A DNA stretch of 64,000 nucleotides from Liquidambar formosana (GCA_039720395.1 CM077826.1:38592790-38656789); one strand, 5' to 3'. Positions 12,301-25,447 are shown, counted from the stretch's first letter. Translations and numbers: made by a program. Notes: generated by a model from the sequence alone, not told the origin.

Positions 12301-15096
12301 TTTGCTCACTCATGGGTTCTCTTACGGTGTGTTAATTGTCTTTGAAGCTTGCATGCCTTGAAATCATAATTTTGCTCCCTGTTGTTTTTAACACCCTTCC
12401 TTCTTCATGTACACAGGTCATGAGTGTGAAGGCATTGGGAATTGCTTTGAAGCTGACATTTTCAGGAATGAACCAATTTATCTACTTTCAAACATGGTTT
12501 TTCACTGTGGTTGTGATCGTTTGTTGTCTTTTGCAGATAAACTATTTGAACAAGGTATTTTAGAAATTTAGGGTTTAAAGCATATATAACTGACTTTGTT
12601 TCTGAAGTATAATATAAAATCAATATGATAATGCTGACTGATATCAGGAATGCCTGATACCCAAAGCCTTGCAATTTTCAATATTTTCTCCTCCATCTTT
12701 TTGACTTTTGACATTGTTGAACTGGACAAGTAGATTTTTTAAGCCTTAAACTACCCATTCACTAGCAAGAAAAATGTCTGATAGTAAAGTAATCCAGGAT
12801 TGTTGGGTTCTCTTGCTCCATTTATCATAAAGGTATATATATGTAGGGTTTAAATTTCGTTTGTGCTTTGTGATTAACACTTCACTAAACTTTCACATTT
12901 CAACGTCTTCTTTCCAAGTCTAGTTCTCTTGAGAATGCTTCATCTTGATTCTGTTTCTTAGGTTTTTTGCTCAGTTTCTTAGTTTATATTGTTGCGGTAA
13001 ATATAGTTTGAAAATTTTTCTTTCCAAGTCTACTCTGGTTATAATGCTTCCTCTTGATTCTGGTTTTTATTTGCAGGCACTGGACACTTTTAATACTGCT
13101 GTTATATCTCCCGTGTACTATGTCATGTTCACTTCCCTCACTATTATTGCCAGTATGATAATGTTTAAGGTAACTTATACATATCTTTCTGATTTTCTTT
13201 GCAAAGCTTTGATTTTTGCCACACTCCCACTCACGCTAAAAGTACTAGGATATGTATGCATAGCATTTATACGTTGAATGGACCCATTGGGTTTTACATA
13301 GCATCTGATGGTACAAGTCCATCATGGCCTTATTCATGAAATTACGCCATTTTGATTTTTAACTTTCATTCATTGTTGGCTTGGATTTGTTGGGAAAATA
13401 TAGAAAAGACCACTTTGTTTTTATGGTTACGCATATTGGTGTACTTGCTATTCTGCTCTGGCAAATAATTGTTTGTGATTGATTGCAGCCTTGCACTCAT
13501 ACTCAATTATATTTCCAAACAAGCATAGCACCTGATTTTGGATTTTAAAATATCAGGTGTTTGGGAATAGATTAAGAAAATTGAGAATAACTATTACAAT
13601 TCTCAAGGATGAAATGAAGTGGGAAAGGAATGCATGTGTTTTCTTTTTTCTTTTGTTTTTATTTGGGGTAGGGGTGTCAATAGAAAAGGAGCACATGTTG
13701 TCTTTTTAGGATATATTATGCCAATATGTAGTCTTTATGATATTCTCGCAAACAATTATTAATTGTTAAATTATAATGAATGATTTTGTTTTATGCACAT
13801 TTGATGTAAAATTTGGGTGTGACTTAAAGAACTTGTCATTATGCAAACAATCTAAGAAAGGGATTAATTTTTAATCATCTATATGTGACTAGAAAAGAAG
13901 TTGACATTTTTTGGAGATTATGAACATGCTGTCTTTTATGCTCAAGATTGTTGGCTTTGATTTTGAGTCCTAAGTTGGTCATTTTGGAGAAAATACCTTC
14001 TCAACCATACTCATGACAATAAAGAAAGAAGAATAAAAGCATAAAGAAGCACACCACTGCACATAAGAATTTCGTGGTTCCCTCAAGTTGAGGTAAGTCT
14101 ATGGCTCACAACCAACTCCACTATGCTCTGAAGCAGAAAAGGTAATACAGTTGAAGGCTTCTGGTGGCTAGCCATTTATATATACCCCCACAATAATTAG
14201 GATTAACATAGAAAAAACATGTAGAATACCAAACATACCCCTGGGATTGTAGATATGTTGATCTTGCATTCCTACCAGGGGCCTCCCAGCAAGGCCTCCA
14301 AATCCCTAGCTACCAAAATGATAACTAATACCATCAAACTCCACATAACATGTCAAATATGGGAAGAGACTTAACAATGGGAAGTTCATGAAAATTGTAG
14401 AATTCAAAATGCATTACTTTGGGTATAGGGGATGTGAAAGTCAGGTGTGCTTTAATATTTTGCCACTATGTAACGTGGAATTAAAAAATTAATGTTGAAA
14501 CAGAACTGGAGAACAACTGTTACTGTTAACACGATCAGAAAAGAAGATAGGTCATGAACATATTGTCTTTTACGCTTAAGGTTCTCAACTTCAATTTTGG
14601 TCCAAATTTGGTTACATGTGAGAGTAGACTAAACTAATGGAAGGTAACCAGGAGCTTGGACTTCAAGGTGAACATGGGTGGCTTCACATGTGGAATTGAT
14701 TCATGAAAATCCATGGAAGTAAAGAAATATATGTTCTCACTTCTCAAATATTGCCACTTCATTGTGTTTAAAATTCTTGATACATCATGCTTCTTACGAT
14801 TGACAGCACATCACTGTCCTCTCTTAATTGTGCTTGTGTCCAAAGAACTCCTTCAGTTTGAATTATTTATTTGTTAATATGATCTCCATACTTTTTCGAG
14901 TTAATGATTTTGGTTCTAAATTCAGGACTGGGACTCACAAAATGCGTCACAGATTGTAACCGAATTGTGTGGTTTTGTGACTATTTTCTCTGGAACTTTT
15001 CTCCTTCACAAAACTAAGGATATGGGGAATGATGAATCCCAACGACCTACTATCTTGGAAGACTCAACCCAGACCCCAAACTCAAATTCCGAATAG
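5245..15096 (+). CDS. NIPA-family magnesium transporter, 8 coding exons, complete
   Basis: NIPA (DUF803) proteins are multi-pass membrane Mg2+ transporters of the endosome or plasma membrane. Exons are 5245-5371, 5491-5547, 10886-10976, 11096-11256, 12199-12326, 12417-12554, 13077-13169 and 14926-15096. All junctions are GT-AG, all phases agree, and 966 nt encode 321 residues, the normal family length. Landmarks in order: [145 protein letters not shown]. The reading frame is unbroken. The ATG at 5245 sits inside a TGCAG that could itself be an acceptor, so the start could instead lie in an upstream exon. The family call is firm; the subtype is not assigned. Confidence 0.93.
5870..6405 (+). 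mobile_element. RTE-type LINE 3'-end remnant
   Basis: Read with frame changes, the + strand gives [24 protein letters not shown]-like, [26 protein letters not shown]-like and RTEWCKRI. This is the order seen in the C-terminal part of plant RTE-clade LINE proteins, after the RT domain. Frameshifts and stops are frequent, so it is a fossil. It lies in the same orientation as the host gene. Confidence 0.7.
6840..8965 (+). mobile_element. L1-type LINE remnant: RT, zinc-binding and RNase H parts
   Basis: Frames on the + strand show an RT segment (VPIPNRS then [16 protein letters not shown], about 7197-7300), a segment typical of the post-RT region of plant LINEs ([18 protein letters not shown], about 7510-7580; [12 protein letters not shown], about 7744-7780), and an RNase H segment ([17 protein letters not shown] then [13 protein letters not shown], about 8632-8745). 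The T-run at about 8981-9001 follows. Stops and frameshifts occur throughout, so it is inactive. An internal deletion between RT and the next segment is likely. Confidence 0.72.
9136..9312. repeat. TA and ATAC microsatellites
   Basis: Stretches of (TA)n alternate with about ten ATAC/ACAT units (about 9220-9260) and end with (TG)n(TA)n. Low-complexity DNA within NIPA intron 2. Confidence 0.85.
11727..12014. repeat. possible MITE in NIPA intron 4
   Basis: The left end (ggatgtaaaacaaaacatg, later gcttagctcaaga) and right end (cttgactcaagtcgtttacagccct) are loosely inverted. They resemble the common plant GGGTGTAAACGA...TCGTTTACACCC non-autonomous elements. The terminal repeats have decayed and I could not fix a target-site duplication. 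Confidence 0.3.
13170..14925 (+). other. NIPA intron 7
   Basis: GTAACT donor and TTCAG acceptor. Two diverged copies of a segment of about 90 bp (near 13895-13985 and 14540-14620) share gaacat-tgtcttttatgctcaag. A stretch at about 14060-14200 (aatttcgtggttccctcaag, later tatatataccccc) resembles an LTR leader but has no clear ends. No coding sequence seen. Confidence 0.5.
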
Positions 15097-16123
15097 GCAC
15101 AGAATTAAAATTTTGGCAGTGCTATGGTCATCTCAGTCATGTCCCCAAGGTGGCATAAGTGTGCAATCTTCAAAATCTAAAGAAACTTGTCAGCACACAA
15201 AGAAGGAGCAGGTTTCCAACAGAAAAGTACACGTTTCTTGATAACATTGCATGACATTACAGGTTGAAAAAAATTCATGTAACCGACATTGTGATAGGGG
15301 ATGTGTTCTGATATATGGTAGGGTTCCGCCATACATAGTGATAGTTCTAACTTTTACTTTTTCTTATTTTTCTTTCCCAAACAACCCCCCCCCCCCCCCC
15401 CCCCCCCCCTCTCTCTTTCTCTCTTCTCTCAAGGCTCAACAAATTTTATAGTGTGAAAATTTTGGCAATTGATGATGACTGTATTAAAGGAATGCTCTCT
15501 TTAAAGGGAATGTTCTTTCTTAAAACAGTACATGGAGGTCACCGAACAAATGAGTAGAGTTGCCAACACAATAATAGGATAGATGCTTATTCACTCTATA
15601 ATCAAGGTCTTTTGGGAACGATGCTTATTCACTCAATAATCGGATTTATGTCACATATGTGGACTTCCTCATTTGTATGTTATGTGTACGAGTATCTATG
15701 TGTGTATAGCAAAAAAATAATAATAATAATCAGGGTTTATTGTGGATCTACACATGAAATATGACCTATCCTAATGAGAAGAAGAAAATACAATATTTAA
15801 AATAAACTTTGACAAAGTCTTAATAGTACAAAAAGGTAGAACACTACACGATTCCTTTGAACCATTAACCACTATCCATGGCTGCATGATCTGTTTAAAC
15901 ATAGGCCTTTTTAGCCCATATCAAGAATAATGGAAAATTAAAATTTATAAGATTCATTCATAAACTTTCTTTTCTTTTATTTTTTGTTTTATTTATTTAT
16001 TTATTTTTGCATGAGATTTGTTAACCTTGACATCGAATATTGGTTCTCACATTTTAAGCTAAATGTTAGAATTATAAGCCGTGTTTGTTTATGAGAAAGG
16101 TTGGACAAATAAAAAAAAATAGG
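15097..16123 (+). other. NIPA 3' UTR and intergenic DNA
   Basis: No gene is seen. A C-run of about 25 bases followed by CT repeats lies at about 15385-15422. The AAT repeat at 15718-15730 and an AATAAA at about 15801 are the only landmarks. The true 3' end of the NIPA transcript cannot be fixed from sequence. Confidence 0.45.
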
Positions 16124-16661
16124 TAAATTGCACTTTAGGTTCAAATTTTGGATCAAGTTTCACTTTAGGATCCAAAATTTAAATTGTGTCAATTGAGTAT
16201 TTGAATTAATAGTTGAGTTGCAATTTGGGGTTCAACGTTAAAATTTTCTGTATTATCCCTACTTTGCCTTTTTTATGGGTTTGAAAACGCTATTTTACTC
16301 TTATCAACATCTAATAAACTTTTATATTTTGACCAGATTTGAATCACTTTGCAATCAGATTTGTGGTTTTATAAATGAAAAATATAAAGGTTTATTAGAT
16401 GTTAATAGGGGTAATATAGAGAGAGAAAGAAGATAAGAGTGATTCAAATCCGGTCAAAATATAAAGGTTATTAGATGTTGATAGGGGTAAAATAGGGTTT
16501 TCAAACCCATAAAAGAGGCAAAGTATGAATAATATGGAAAATTCTAACAGCAACCCCAAATTGAAACTCAACTAATAATTTGGGTACTGAAATGACATAA
16601 TTTAAACTTTAGACCTTAAAGTGAAACTTGACCCAAACTTTGGACCCTAAAGTGCAATTTA
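16124..16661. mobile_element. 538-bp foldback MITE with long inverted arms
   Basis: The left end TAAATTGCACTTTAGG is inverted at the right end (CCTAAAGTGCAATTTA, ending 16661). The inverted similarity runs about 220 bp inward on each side: caagtttcactttagg; agttgagttgcaatttgggg against agttgagtttcaatttgggg; ttatgggtttgaaaac; caacatctaataa; ttttgaccagatttgaatcac. The central spacer repeats part of the right arm. There is no coding capacity. Long arms suggest a Mutator-like or foldback type. No target-site duplication is obvious. Confidence 0.75.
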
Positions 16662-16716
16662 TGGATTTTTGGCCATAGTCCCACAGTATAAGATTCCTTT
16701 TACAATTGAACCATTT

Positions 16717-17847
16717 TGTGATACCCCGAATATTTATTGGTTTAAATTTTATGTGTATTTTCGATGGAATTTTGATGATATTTTATATATTTTACATATA
16801 TAATAGTGGAGGTGGACGTATAGGCTTTTGGTGGACTTAATCATAGTCGATGATTATATATATAAATTGATAATATATAAATAGAGAAAGATAGAAGAAG
16901 AAGAAGTGGCCGGTTGTGGGGGAAAGAATAAAAAAAGTCAAAGAAATAAATGCATTAGGTGTAGAAGAAAGAAAAGAGGAAAAGATAAGGAAGAGAGAGA
17001 AAGGGAGATAGGGACGTGAGAAAGAAGGGAGAAAGAGAGAAGGAGAGAAGAAATAAATAGAGAAGAAGGGAGGAGAGAAAGAGAGAGGCAGGGAGGAAGT
17101 CGAGAGAGTGGCAGAAGGTCGATGATCTTTGGTCGAAGCATAGGAGCTCCAATCCATCACATATCACTATGAATTTTGCATTTCTGGAGCCAATCTACAC
17201 GTCTACAATTGTGGTTTTTTATTTTATTTACTCATTTTTGAGGTAGGGGGTTTAATTCTTGTACAGTGAATGATGATTATTTTGAAGCATATGTTAAGAT
17301 TTGATTTATGCAAGGTGATAATTATTGATGGTGATATTATTTGATGTCATGGATTATAATGGTTGACTTTATTGAGACCACTATAGTTGGGAATTGAATT
17401 ATTATTGATCAGTAAATTATATTAGAGGTATATGATTTGGAGTTCGTATTATTTGGCCTATATATTATTTTAAATATAAATGCATTATGCATGTATTGTG
17501 TGTGAGAATAATTGAAACATTATTTATTGTATAAGAATTGAATTTCCTACTGGGCTGTTTTTTGCTTACCCCAATATATTTTCAGGTGATTACTGTTGGA
17601 GGCACGTAATAGAATTGGGGTTGAGATTTTGAAAAGTTATCACGTACATTTATTTTTATTTAAAGCTGATGTAATTTTATTCATTTGGTTGGCTAATATA
17701 TATTTATAAGTTTTGGATTAATCATCGCTAGCAGCAGCTGCACAATACTCTGTATTTTCAAAGGGAATTTGTTTTTGAAAAGGTTTATTTGTACGAAGCT
17801 CATAAAAAATTAAACATGTTATCGTTTATAAATTTTGGGGTGTTACA
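16717..17847 (+). mobile_element. candidate solo LTR (1.13 kb)
   Basis: It starts TGTGATACCCCGAA and ends TTTTGGGGTGTTACA, the short inverted TG...CA termini of gypsy-type LTRs. A TATATAAATAG box near 16870-16882 is followed by a GA-rich leader (16885-17105), as in the independent LTR at 50769-53381. The 5-bp flanks (cattt / aagaa) do not match, so insertion without later change is not demonstrated. The purine-rich tract gives several long but meaningless minus-strand frames. Confidence 0.55.
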
Positions 17848-18224
17848 AAGAAAATGACAAAATTGCACCTCCACCAAAATCTGTTCGTCCGGGTTTGTCC
17901 AAGAGATTGAATCCCTCAGACAAGCCCTTAGCCCACGATGGCTTAAAACTATCAATCCTGACGCCATAGTTGCTATAATCTGCATTTCATCTTGACACTG
18001 CAGTTGCTATAATATGCATTCCAATCTTGATGCCACAGTTGCTAAAATCTGCATTCCTAGATTCCCCCTTTCCAAAACCTATAAACTCAGGCTTGTTTGA
18101 GAATACAATTCTGTAGACTCTACCCGTACCTCACAATACTCATCGTCGTCCTAACAAAATAAGGAGGGTGTCATTCAATTTTTGTTTGGTATCTCCCAAG
18201 CAAAACCAAACAAAGAGGGGCAGT
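17848..18224 (+). mobile_element. 3' end of an LTR-element internal region with polypurine tract
   Basis: The sequence ends CAAAGAGGGGCAGT directly before TGTAGACACC, a polypurine tract followed by an LTR start. Three units of about 35 bp (gatgccacagttgctataat, then ctgcattcc) lie in tandem at about 17955-18050. No coding domain is recognisable. It looks like a remnant of a second Tat-like element. Confidence 0.5.
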
Positions 18225-18511
18225 TGTAGACACCTAAATTTTGTAGCGCTGCCTCCAAACAAAATTGATAATCCCATTGACACCAGGAATAGGCTGGACA
18301 CACCCGAAATTTGATTTTTCTCACAATATCCCACTCAGGTCACAGGGATACATTTCCTCAAAACCAATTTCCACACCTCCAGATAGGGGACCGGCACAAG
18401 TTCGGAACTGCTGCAAATCACAATCATTTGCCTAGCACAGCCTTAGGTACCTCAATTCCTTAGATCTAGCTAACCGATTGACAATCATATGCCACTACAT
18501 TCCAATCACGA
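18225..18511 (+). mobile_element. truncated LTR, relative of the LTR starting at 20898
   Basis: TGTAGACACCTAAATTTTG and the following GCTGCCTCC, then GGACACACCCGAA, follow the start of the 20898 LTR (TGTAGACACCCAAAATTTGC, GCCGCCTCC, GGACACACTCGG). It is cut off after 287 bp by the LTR that starts at 18512. Confidence 0.55.
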
Positions 18512-21119
18512 TGTGAACCCTGAAAAGTGGCCCACGTGATTGAAAAGGGAGTCGCCACCTTATTTTTTAAAGGAAACAAGGAAAACCCTAAAAGCCTCTT
18601 TGTTTTAAGAAAAACAGTTGAATGACTCCATGTTTAAAAATGGATGGGCAAAAACTAGTTTTTTGAAAACCAAAGAAACTAGGGATTTAAAAACTAAGTG
18701 ATGACATGGGAAGGTTCTAGGTAAAGCCTATAGGCACCCATGTCACCCTAGTCGGTCTCTTAGTTTATTTGGGCTAAATTAAAGTCTTTTCACTCACAAA
18801 TTAGCAAATATCATCACATCAAAAGTTGCATATATATCGTATATTCCATCTATTCATTCACGTAGAGCAAATAAAAAGAAAATAATAGAAAAAAGGAAAG
18901 AAAATAAAACCTAGGATACTTGGATCTTAGCTAGGGTGGACTTGAACCTCAAAGCGCCTACGTACGATGCATAGAAATACATGGATTGATGTCCACATAG
19001 TTCAAATAGAATAGGGTTATAACCTAATATGAACCTATGGTAAAAACCGTAAATTTCCTTATTAAAAGATGGAAAGTGTGATAAATAAACCAAGTTTGGA
19101 ATTTTAGAAATAAAGTAACTTCCAAAAGATGGAAACTTTGAATAAAAATGAAACTTTTTTTATAAGGAAACTTCTAATAGTTACAATAAATCCCTATTAA
19201 GAAATAACCCTAAAAGGGAGAAGGGAAAGATTAAGGAAAGAAAATTAGGGCACTTCCATACCCTACTTACCTTGTATAATTTACTCCAAGCAATAGCAAA
19301 ATTGAGCAATAGCAACCTTACTTGCAATAAGGTAATTACCACACCTATTTGCACCCTTACACGTGCTCCAAACCATTCAAAAATAATAATATACAAATCT
19401 GGACAGAATTATATTAAAGCCTAAATTTATCCACTAATCATGTAAATAACACAAATAATGAATGAATATAAACCCTAATGCAACTCTAATACTATGACTC
19501 AACTAACATACATAAAAACTATAAAAAAAAAAAAAAGAAAAGAAAAAAAGACCCTAATGATCATGGGAATATCATACAACCTCATTAAACATGAAAATAA
19601 AGCAATTTCAAGTAAAAGAAGATGATATAATACCGCCATGTAAAACCCTATACTCTAAAAAGGATAATTATCCTTGCAAGAAGATAATGTCTCCAAAAAC
19701 CCTAGAAATCCACTACATGAATGCAACACTTATCATGATTATTCTACATGCATAATATATATAACAACCATGAAAAGAAACAACTCAAAAATCCTAACCT
19801 AACATGCTATATGAAACTTACCAAAAATAAGGATAATGGAAATCCTAAAATCACAACTATGCATTAAATCCTATAGAATAAGTCTAAAATATGCAAAATT
19901 CATCATGAACAGTATTTAAATCATGTATATTAACTAACTAAAGCATTAATACATGATAAAAATTCAAACTTTAACATGCAATAGAACTATCCTAAACAAA
20001 ACCCTAATTTCAGCATTAAAAGAGAAAGGTATACCTTAAGTAAAGCCTTCTTTATTGCTGTAGAGACTCTCGATCTCCTTCTCTTTTGAACAACTTGAAA
20101 TAACTCTCTTCAAGCCTCCTACAAGAGCTCCAGCTCTCCTTTGAAACTCTCTCTTAGAACTTACGTTTAATGCATAAAAGTGGCTCCCCTAATGCTGAAA
20201 TATAGTGGGGTATTTATAGGGTTTAGGTAGGGTAAATCAATGGCTAGGATTAAAACCCTAAAAATTAATCCAAGGGTTGTTATTGACTCACTTGGAGCTC
20301 AAGGAACTCAAAGTTACCAAAAAATAAAAACAATACCAAAGTAATAATGGAGAAATTTGGATAGAAACTATTAAGGCACTAAACCATCCCAATAATCATG
20401 TTAATAACAAAAATCATGGAACAATGAAACCCTTATATGCTCCTATATGCAATAACCTAAAATACATGCACAAAAAACTATGAAAAATATGCAAAAAGAC
20501 CCTAATAATCATGAGAATATCAAATATAATCATTAAGCATGAAAACAAAGCAAACTCAAGTAAAAAATATTGTATTTTATGTAAAACATGAAAAAGGGGC
20601 CTTCTTACAGCAAGCTTCCTTAAGCAAAATTATCTTAAGATAATTTCATGTAAAAATCACCCCGTATGAAGATTCTATCAACATATCCTACATAAAATAT
20701 ATACTTTAGAATATATTAGAAGTGATTACATGCTTAAACACACTCCCGAATACCTTTATGCAAAACTTTACTCTCTAAAAAGGATAATTATCCTTAGAAA
20801 AGGATAATGTCTCCAAAAACCCTAGAAAATCTACTACATGAATGCAAACCTAGCATGATTCAACTACATGTAACATATATAGAACAACCATGATGCGTGT
20901 AGACACCCAAAATTTGCTGGGCCGCCTCCGGAAAAAATCGATTAACCCATCAGCAGTATAATTAGGTCGGACACACTCGGTACCTGATTATATTCATCTT
21001 GTCCCACCCACAAGGGTAAGGCATCTCCCCAAATCGAACCCCTAACACAACATTGGGTGGGACAAGGTGAATATAATCACGACCCTAGGGCAAGGAATGG
21101 GTACAATGCTCGAAAACCC

Positions 21120-22370
21120 CAAATCAAACCCCTAACACAGCATTGGGTGGTTCGATTTCCCATAATCCTTGATCCGATGGTCAATCCAACCGATTGACCA
21201 TCGATTGACCATTAGATCTTCAAATCAATATTCCTAGAGTAGTCTAGGACCATCTGATTGGGAATCAAAGGGCACAAACCCTTCGATCTCCAAAATGCCC
21301 AAATTGAACCCTTAACACAGCCCTAAGTGGTTCGATTTCCCACAATCCTTGATCCGATAGTCAATCTAATCGTTGGATCATCAATTCAATGTTCTTAGAG
21401 TGGTCTAGGACTATCTGATTGGGAATCAGAGGGCACAAACCCTCCGATCCCCAAAACCCCCAAATCGAACCCCTACCACGGCATTGGGTGGTTCGATTTC
21501 CCACAATCTCTGATCCAATGGTCAATCCAACCATCGGTCTTCAATTCAATGTTCCTAGAGTGGTCTAGGACCATTTGATTGGGAATCAGAGGGCACAAAC
21601 CCTCCAATCCCCAAAAACCCTAAATCAAACCCCTAACACAACATTGGGTGGTTCGATCTCCAACAATCTCTGATCTGATGGTCAATCCAACCGTCGGATC
21701 TTCAATTTAATGTTCCTAGAGTGGTCTGGGACCATCTGATTGGGAATCAGAGGGCACAAACCCTTCGATCCCCAAAACCCCAAAATCGAACCCCTAACAG
21801 AGCATTAGATGATTTGATTTCTCACAATCTCTGATTCGATGGCCAATCCAACCGTCGAATCTTCAATTCAATATTCCTAGAGTGTTCTAGGACCATCTGT
21901 TTGGGAATCAGATGGCACAAACCTTCCGATCCCCAAAACCCCCAAATTGAACCCTAACACGGCATTGGATGGTTCGATTTCACATAATCTTTGATCCGAT
22001 GGTCAATCCAACAGTCGGATCTTTAATTCAATATTCCTAGAGTGATCTAGGACTGTCTGGTTGGGAATCAAAGGGCACAAACCCTCCGATCTCCAAAAAT
22101 GCCCAAATCGAACCCCTAACATGGCATTAGGAGGTTCGATTTCACACAATCTTTGATCTAATGGTCAATCCAATCGTCGAATCTTCAATTCAATATTCAT
22201 AGAGTGGTCTAGGACCATCTGATTGAGAATGAGAGGGCACAAATCCTCTGATCCCCAAAATCCCCAAAATCAAACCCCTAATACAACTTTGGGTGGTTTG
22301 ATTTCTCACTATTTCTCATCCAATGGTCAATCCAGCCGTTGGATCTTCAATTCAATCCCTTAAGATCAAA
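21120..22370. repeat. tandem array, about 8 units of about 161 bp, inside the LTR
   Basis: The landmark cccctaacacagcattgggtgg or variants recurs at about 21131, 21311, 21471, 21632, 21791, 21951, 22113 and 22275. Each is followed by gatccgatggtcaatccaac, cctagagtggtctaggacca and a gggaatcagagggcacaaac motif. It lies upstream of the LTR TATA box, in the U3 part. Units differ by scattered substitutions, so the expansion is not recent. Confidence 0.8.
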
Positions 22371-23939
22371 ACAAGGCCATTTGATCGAAGATCGGGCCTC
22401 ATTCGACTCGCAATCAACAAAACCCTAATAATAAAGCCCTATAAGCATCATGCTCGCATCCGGACCATTTGATCTCACCCTAGAGGGTACACACTCCACC
22501 TTTTAGTCCTAAACCAAGTTTAAGGACCTAAGGTTTCAATCCCCATTCAAGATCAACGATCGGAATCCATCCGATCGTTGATCGAACACGATCACACGAT
22601 CGTACGACCCCACAATAGGGCGAACCACCATTCCTGGCCTACCTCAGTGGCCCTACCTTATCAGATAAGGCCCACTAACCGAGAATCACAAGTTCCCATG
22701 AGTCATGATGAGAAATCATCACAAATGTGGGATAAATGTGCCCGGCCATGCCAGCGTAGGTAAATCTTGCTTTCGGCTCTACAGCCACCCTGCTGCATAG
22801 ATAGGACTTAGGCCCACGCCTGCCAGGCTAGCGTAGATAATCTGCCTAGGTAGATTGCCCTTTTGCCACATTTGGACCATTTTACCCTTATCAAATGAGG
22901 TATTTCCTTCACCAAACAATTCCCAAATGCCCTCTATGTCCCATGTTACCATAATGCCCTTCCAAATGACCATTTTACCCCTAAAAGTCCAAATTTTCCT
23001 ATAAATAGTCCACATTTTTATTCATTAGGTATATATTATTACATCCTAACCTTTCCATCCTATATCCATCTCCTATATACTTCAAATCCATAACCATTTC
23101 TACCCAAGAGCACTAACCCCTCTTGCTCTAATCCAATCCCATTCCATATACTACAAAATCCTTATACAAAACCTCTCACTACTCCACTAAATTCCTCCCA
23201 AAAATTCACCTCAATGCATGCACTCATGCATTAAACCTCCTCAAGTTGTCAAAGCCTCAAGTTCAACCACCATCCAAGCACACTTGGAACATTCAAAGAG
23301 CATCTCAAAGAAGGATTTTCAAAGCTAGCAAAGGAGCATTCAAAGCTACATCAATCAAAGCTAAGGTGAAAACAACCAATATAGGTGAGCTTCCTTTTTC
23401 AAATTCATTCTTAAGCTTTCTTAAATTCTCTATTGATAGTATTATTCATTGAAGCCTCAGTATGTGATTGTCACCCTCCCCACCTTTGCCCGAGTATGTA
23501 CATGGACTTCCTAACACGTGTCGTGAAGGGATTAAAGTCCTGTATGGTGGGTTAAAGGCAGGGAGACCCTAAACCACCTTTTGCACGCAAACCACTTCAA
23601 TAGGTTACTAGCACCCATTTTTATTCTCTTTTATGGCATGTGAGCTTGCATTTGTGATGTGTGAAATGGAAAGTTAAGCATATCAAAAGGTTGAAATGAT
23701 GTTTAAGCAAAATCAAATTTTGCAAGGTTAGGTTCATACATGCATGCATATTGTTTATACCAACCTTTTCTTGTTTCCTTGTTGGTAATCATAATAAACT
23801 TGAACATAAAATAAATTCCCATTTTACCGTAGAACTCTTGGACTTAATTGAATATCCCCATGCTTGGACAAATAGACAAATGCAAGGACTTGAACATATT
23901 CATTCAAAATGATTTTTCTCATTTTCATTTTATTTACTT

Positions 23940-24115
23940 TAGAAGCTACGGCTTTTTGCTACCCTCCGGGTTGTGGTCGTCGTGACCCTTTGCCTCATCG
24001 CTTGTACATTTTCAGCTTTTATTTATTTGCTGCTTTATTTACCACTTTATTTAGAGGCTATGGCTTTTCACTACCCTCTGGGTTGTGGTTGTTGTGACTC
24101 TTTTGCCCCTATGTT
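23940..24115. repeat. tandem duplication, about 112 bp
   Basis: Two adjacent units share gaagctacggctttttgcta / gaggctatggcttttcacta, then ccctccgggttgtggtcgt / ccctctgggttgtggttgt. They lie in the R-U5 part of the long LTR and are non-coding. Confidence 0.6.
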
Positions 24116-25442
24116 TGAGCACTTTTCATTTTGTGTACACATACTTGTGCTTATCAAAGCAATAAACATTGCATTCATGAATTCCAAACCTTGTCAAAGT
24201 TGATTATGTTTATGTATCTTTTGACATTTTCGATATGTTTATCTTGAAATATCATGCTATGTGGTGTTTTAATTCTATTCCCATGCGAATATAGTTTAAT
24301 TGAGGCCTTGAGGTAAACTGTCATGCTATGGATAAAAGTTTACAGCATCAAATGCCTAAAACTCGTCCCTAGCATAATAGTTTATCACCATCAAATGGAT
24401 ATAATCAATTGACCCTCCAGATTCCAATGAATAACCCTACCTAGAATCCAGGAACTCCTGTGTGTCCCTATGTCACGTGGTAAAATTCCAATCCTTTTCA
24501 AGATATAGTTGATTACATTTTTATCCAATTAATTCAAGTGCGCACCAAAATTGGATTTAAATTCCTCCTAGCCATTTTATGCTTCAAAAGCCCCAAGTAC
24601 TTTTCCAAAGGAAAGTCTTTTAGAATTGAAGGTGATTCTTTACATCTCAAATCCCCGCTAAAAGGCTTAGCTTTCAAAAAGGTTATGTTCATACTCGCGT
24701 GGGACCATTTTCTCACTAATCATTTTTGACAACATTATCATCTTTATTAAATAAAGATTTTGACTTCATGATTCAAAAAAGAGTTTCTTGTCATCAAGCA
24801 AGTTGTTAACGCATGCATCATTTACAAAGAAATACTTTCAAAACTCTCGATGAGTGCACAAAGGTTTTAATTGACGAGTTCATTCTAAGAATGACTCGAA
24901 TAAATCTTTTTATTAAAAGGGTGCATGCCTTCTTTCCAAAAACATCTTTCTACGACCTGAAGTCAATTTTCCAAAACCATCATTCCATGCAGGATCCCCC
25001 TTTTAGTTGGGATTAGGAATCATAAAGTTTCACTTTCATAAATAGAATTCCCTTACACTTCAAAAGTGCTCCCTTTTCAACTAAAACACATTTCTCTTCC
25101 TTCAAAAGGAACCCTGTTTTCAAAAAACTATTTTGCTCTTCAAAAAGAACATCCCCTTTCTTTCAAATGCTTTTAAAAAGTATCCTTTTCTCTATCCATA
25201 CCTTTGACTTCAAAAGTCTCAAGTTCTCTAAGAATCTGAAATAGACTCGAACTTGGAATTAATTATTTAAAAACGGAATCACATCATTTCCATTTCCATC
25301 CTTTTGTGAAAGAATTGATTTTTACCACCACAAGATAGGGGTACGTCCCTTTAGGAGTTAATTAATTTGATCTAAGATACCTATGAGAAGGAAGGTGAAT
25401 TTGTGATCTTTTCAAAAGGTTTTCATTTACAAAACCTTAGGG

Positions 25443-25447
25443 CGTAC
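25443..25447. repeat. 5-bp TSD CGTAC, left copy
   Basis: CGTAC precedes the 5' LTR, and the same five bases follow the 3' LTR at 44042-44046. This is the integrase-generated duplication, and it proves the two LTRs belong to one insertion. Confidence 0.9.

Noticed and set aside
16837..17167. Long minus-strand frames rich in Ser, Leu, Phe and Pro
   Set aside because: They mirror the GA-rich leader of the candidate LTR; several frames are open at once, as expected for low-complexity DNA.
16712..17852. TSD for the LTR at 16717-17847
   Set aside because: Flanks cattt and aagaa do not match; the LTR call rests on its ends and inner order only.
21120..22370. GGTTCGATTTCC words resembling tRNA box B
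   Set aside because: They recur with the 161-bp tandem unit, lack a box A at proper distance and form no cloverleaf.
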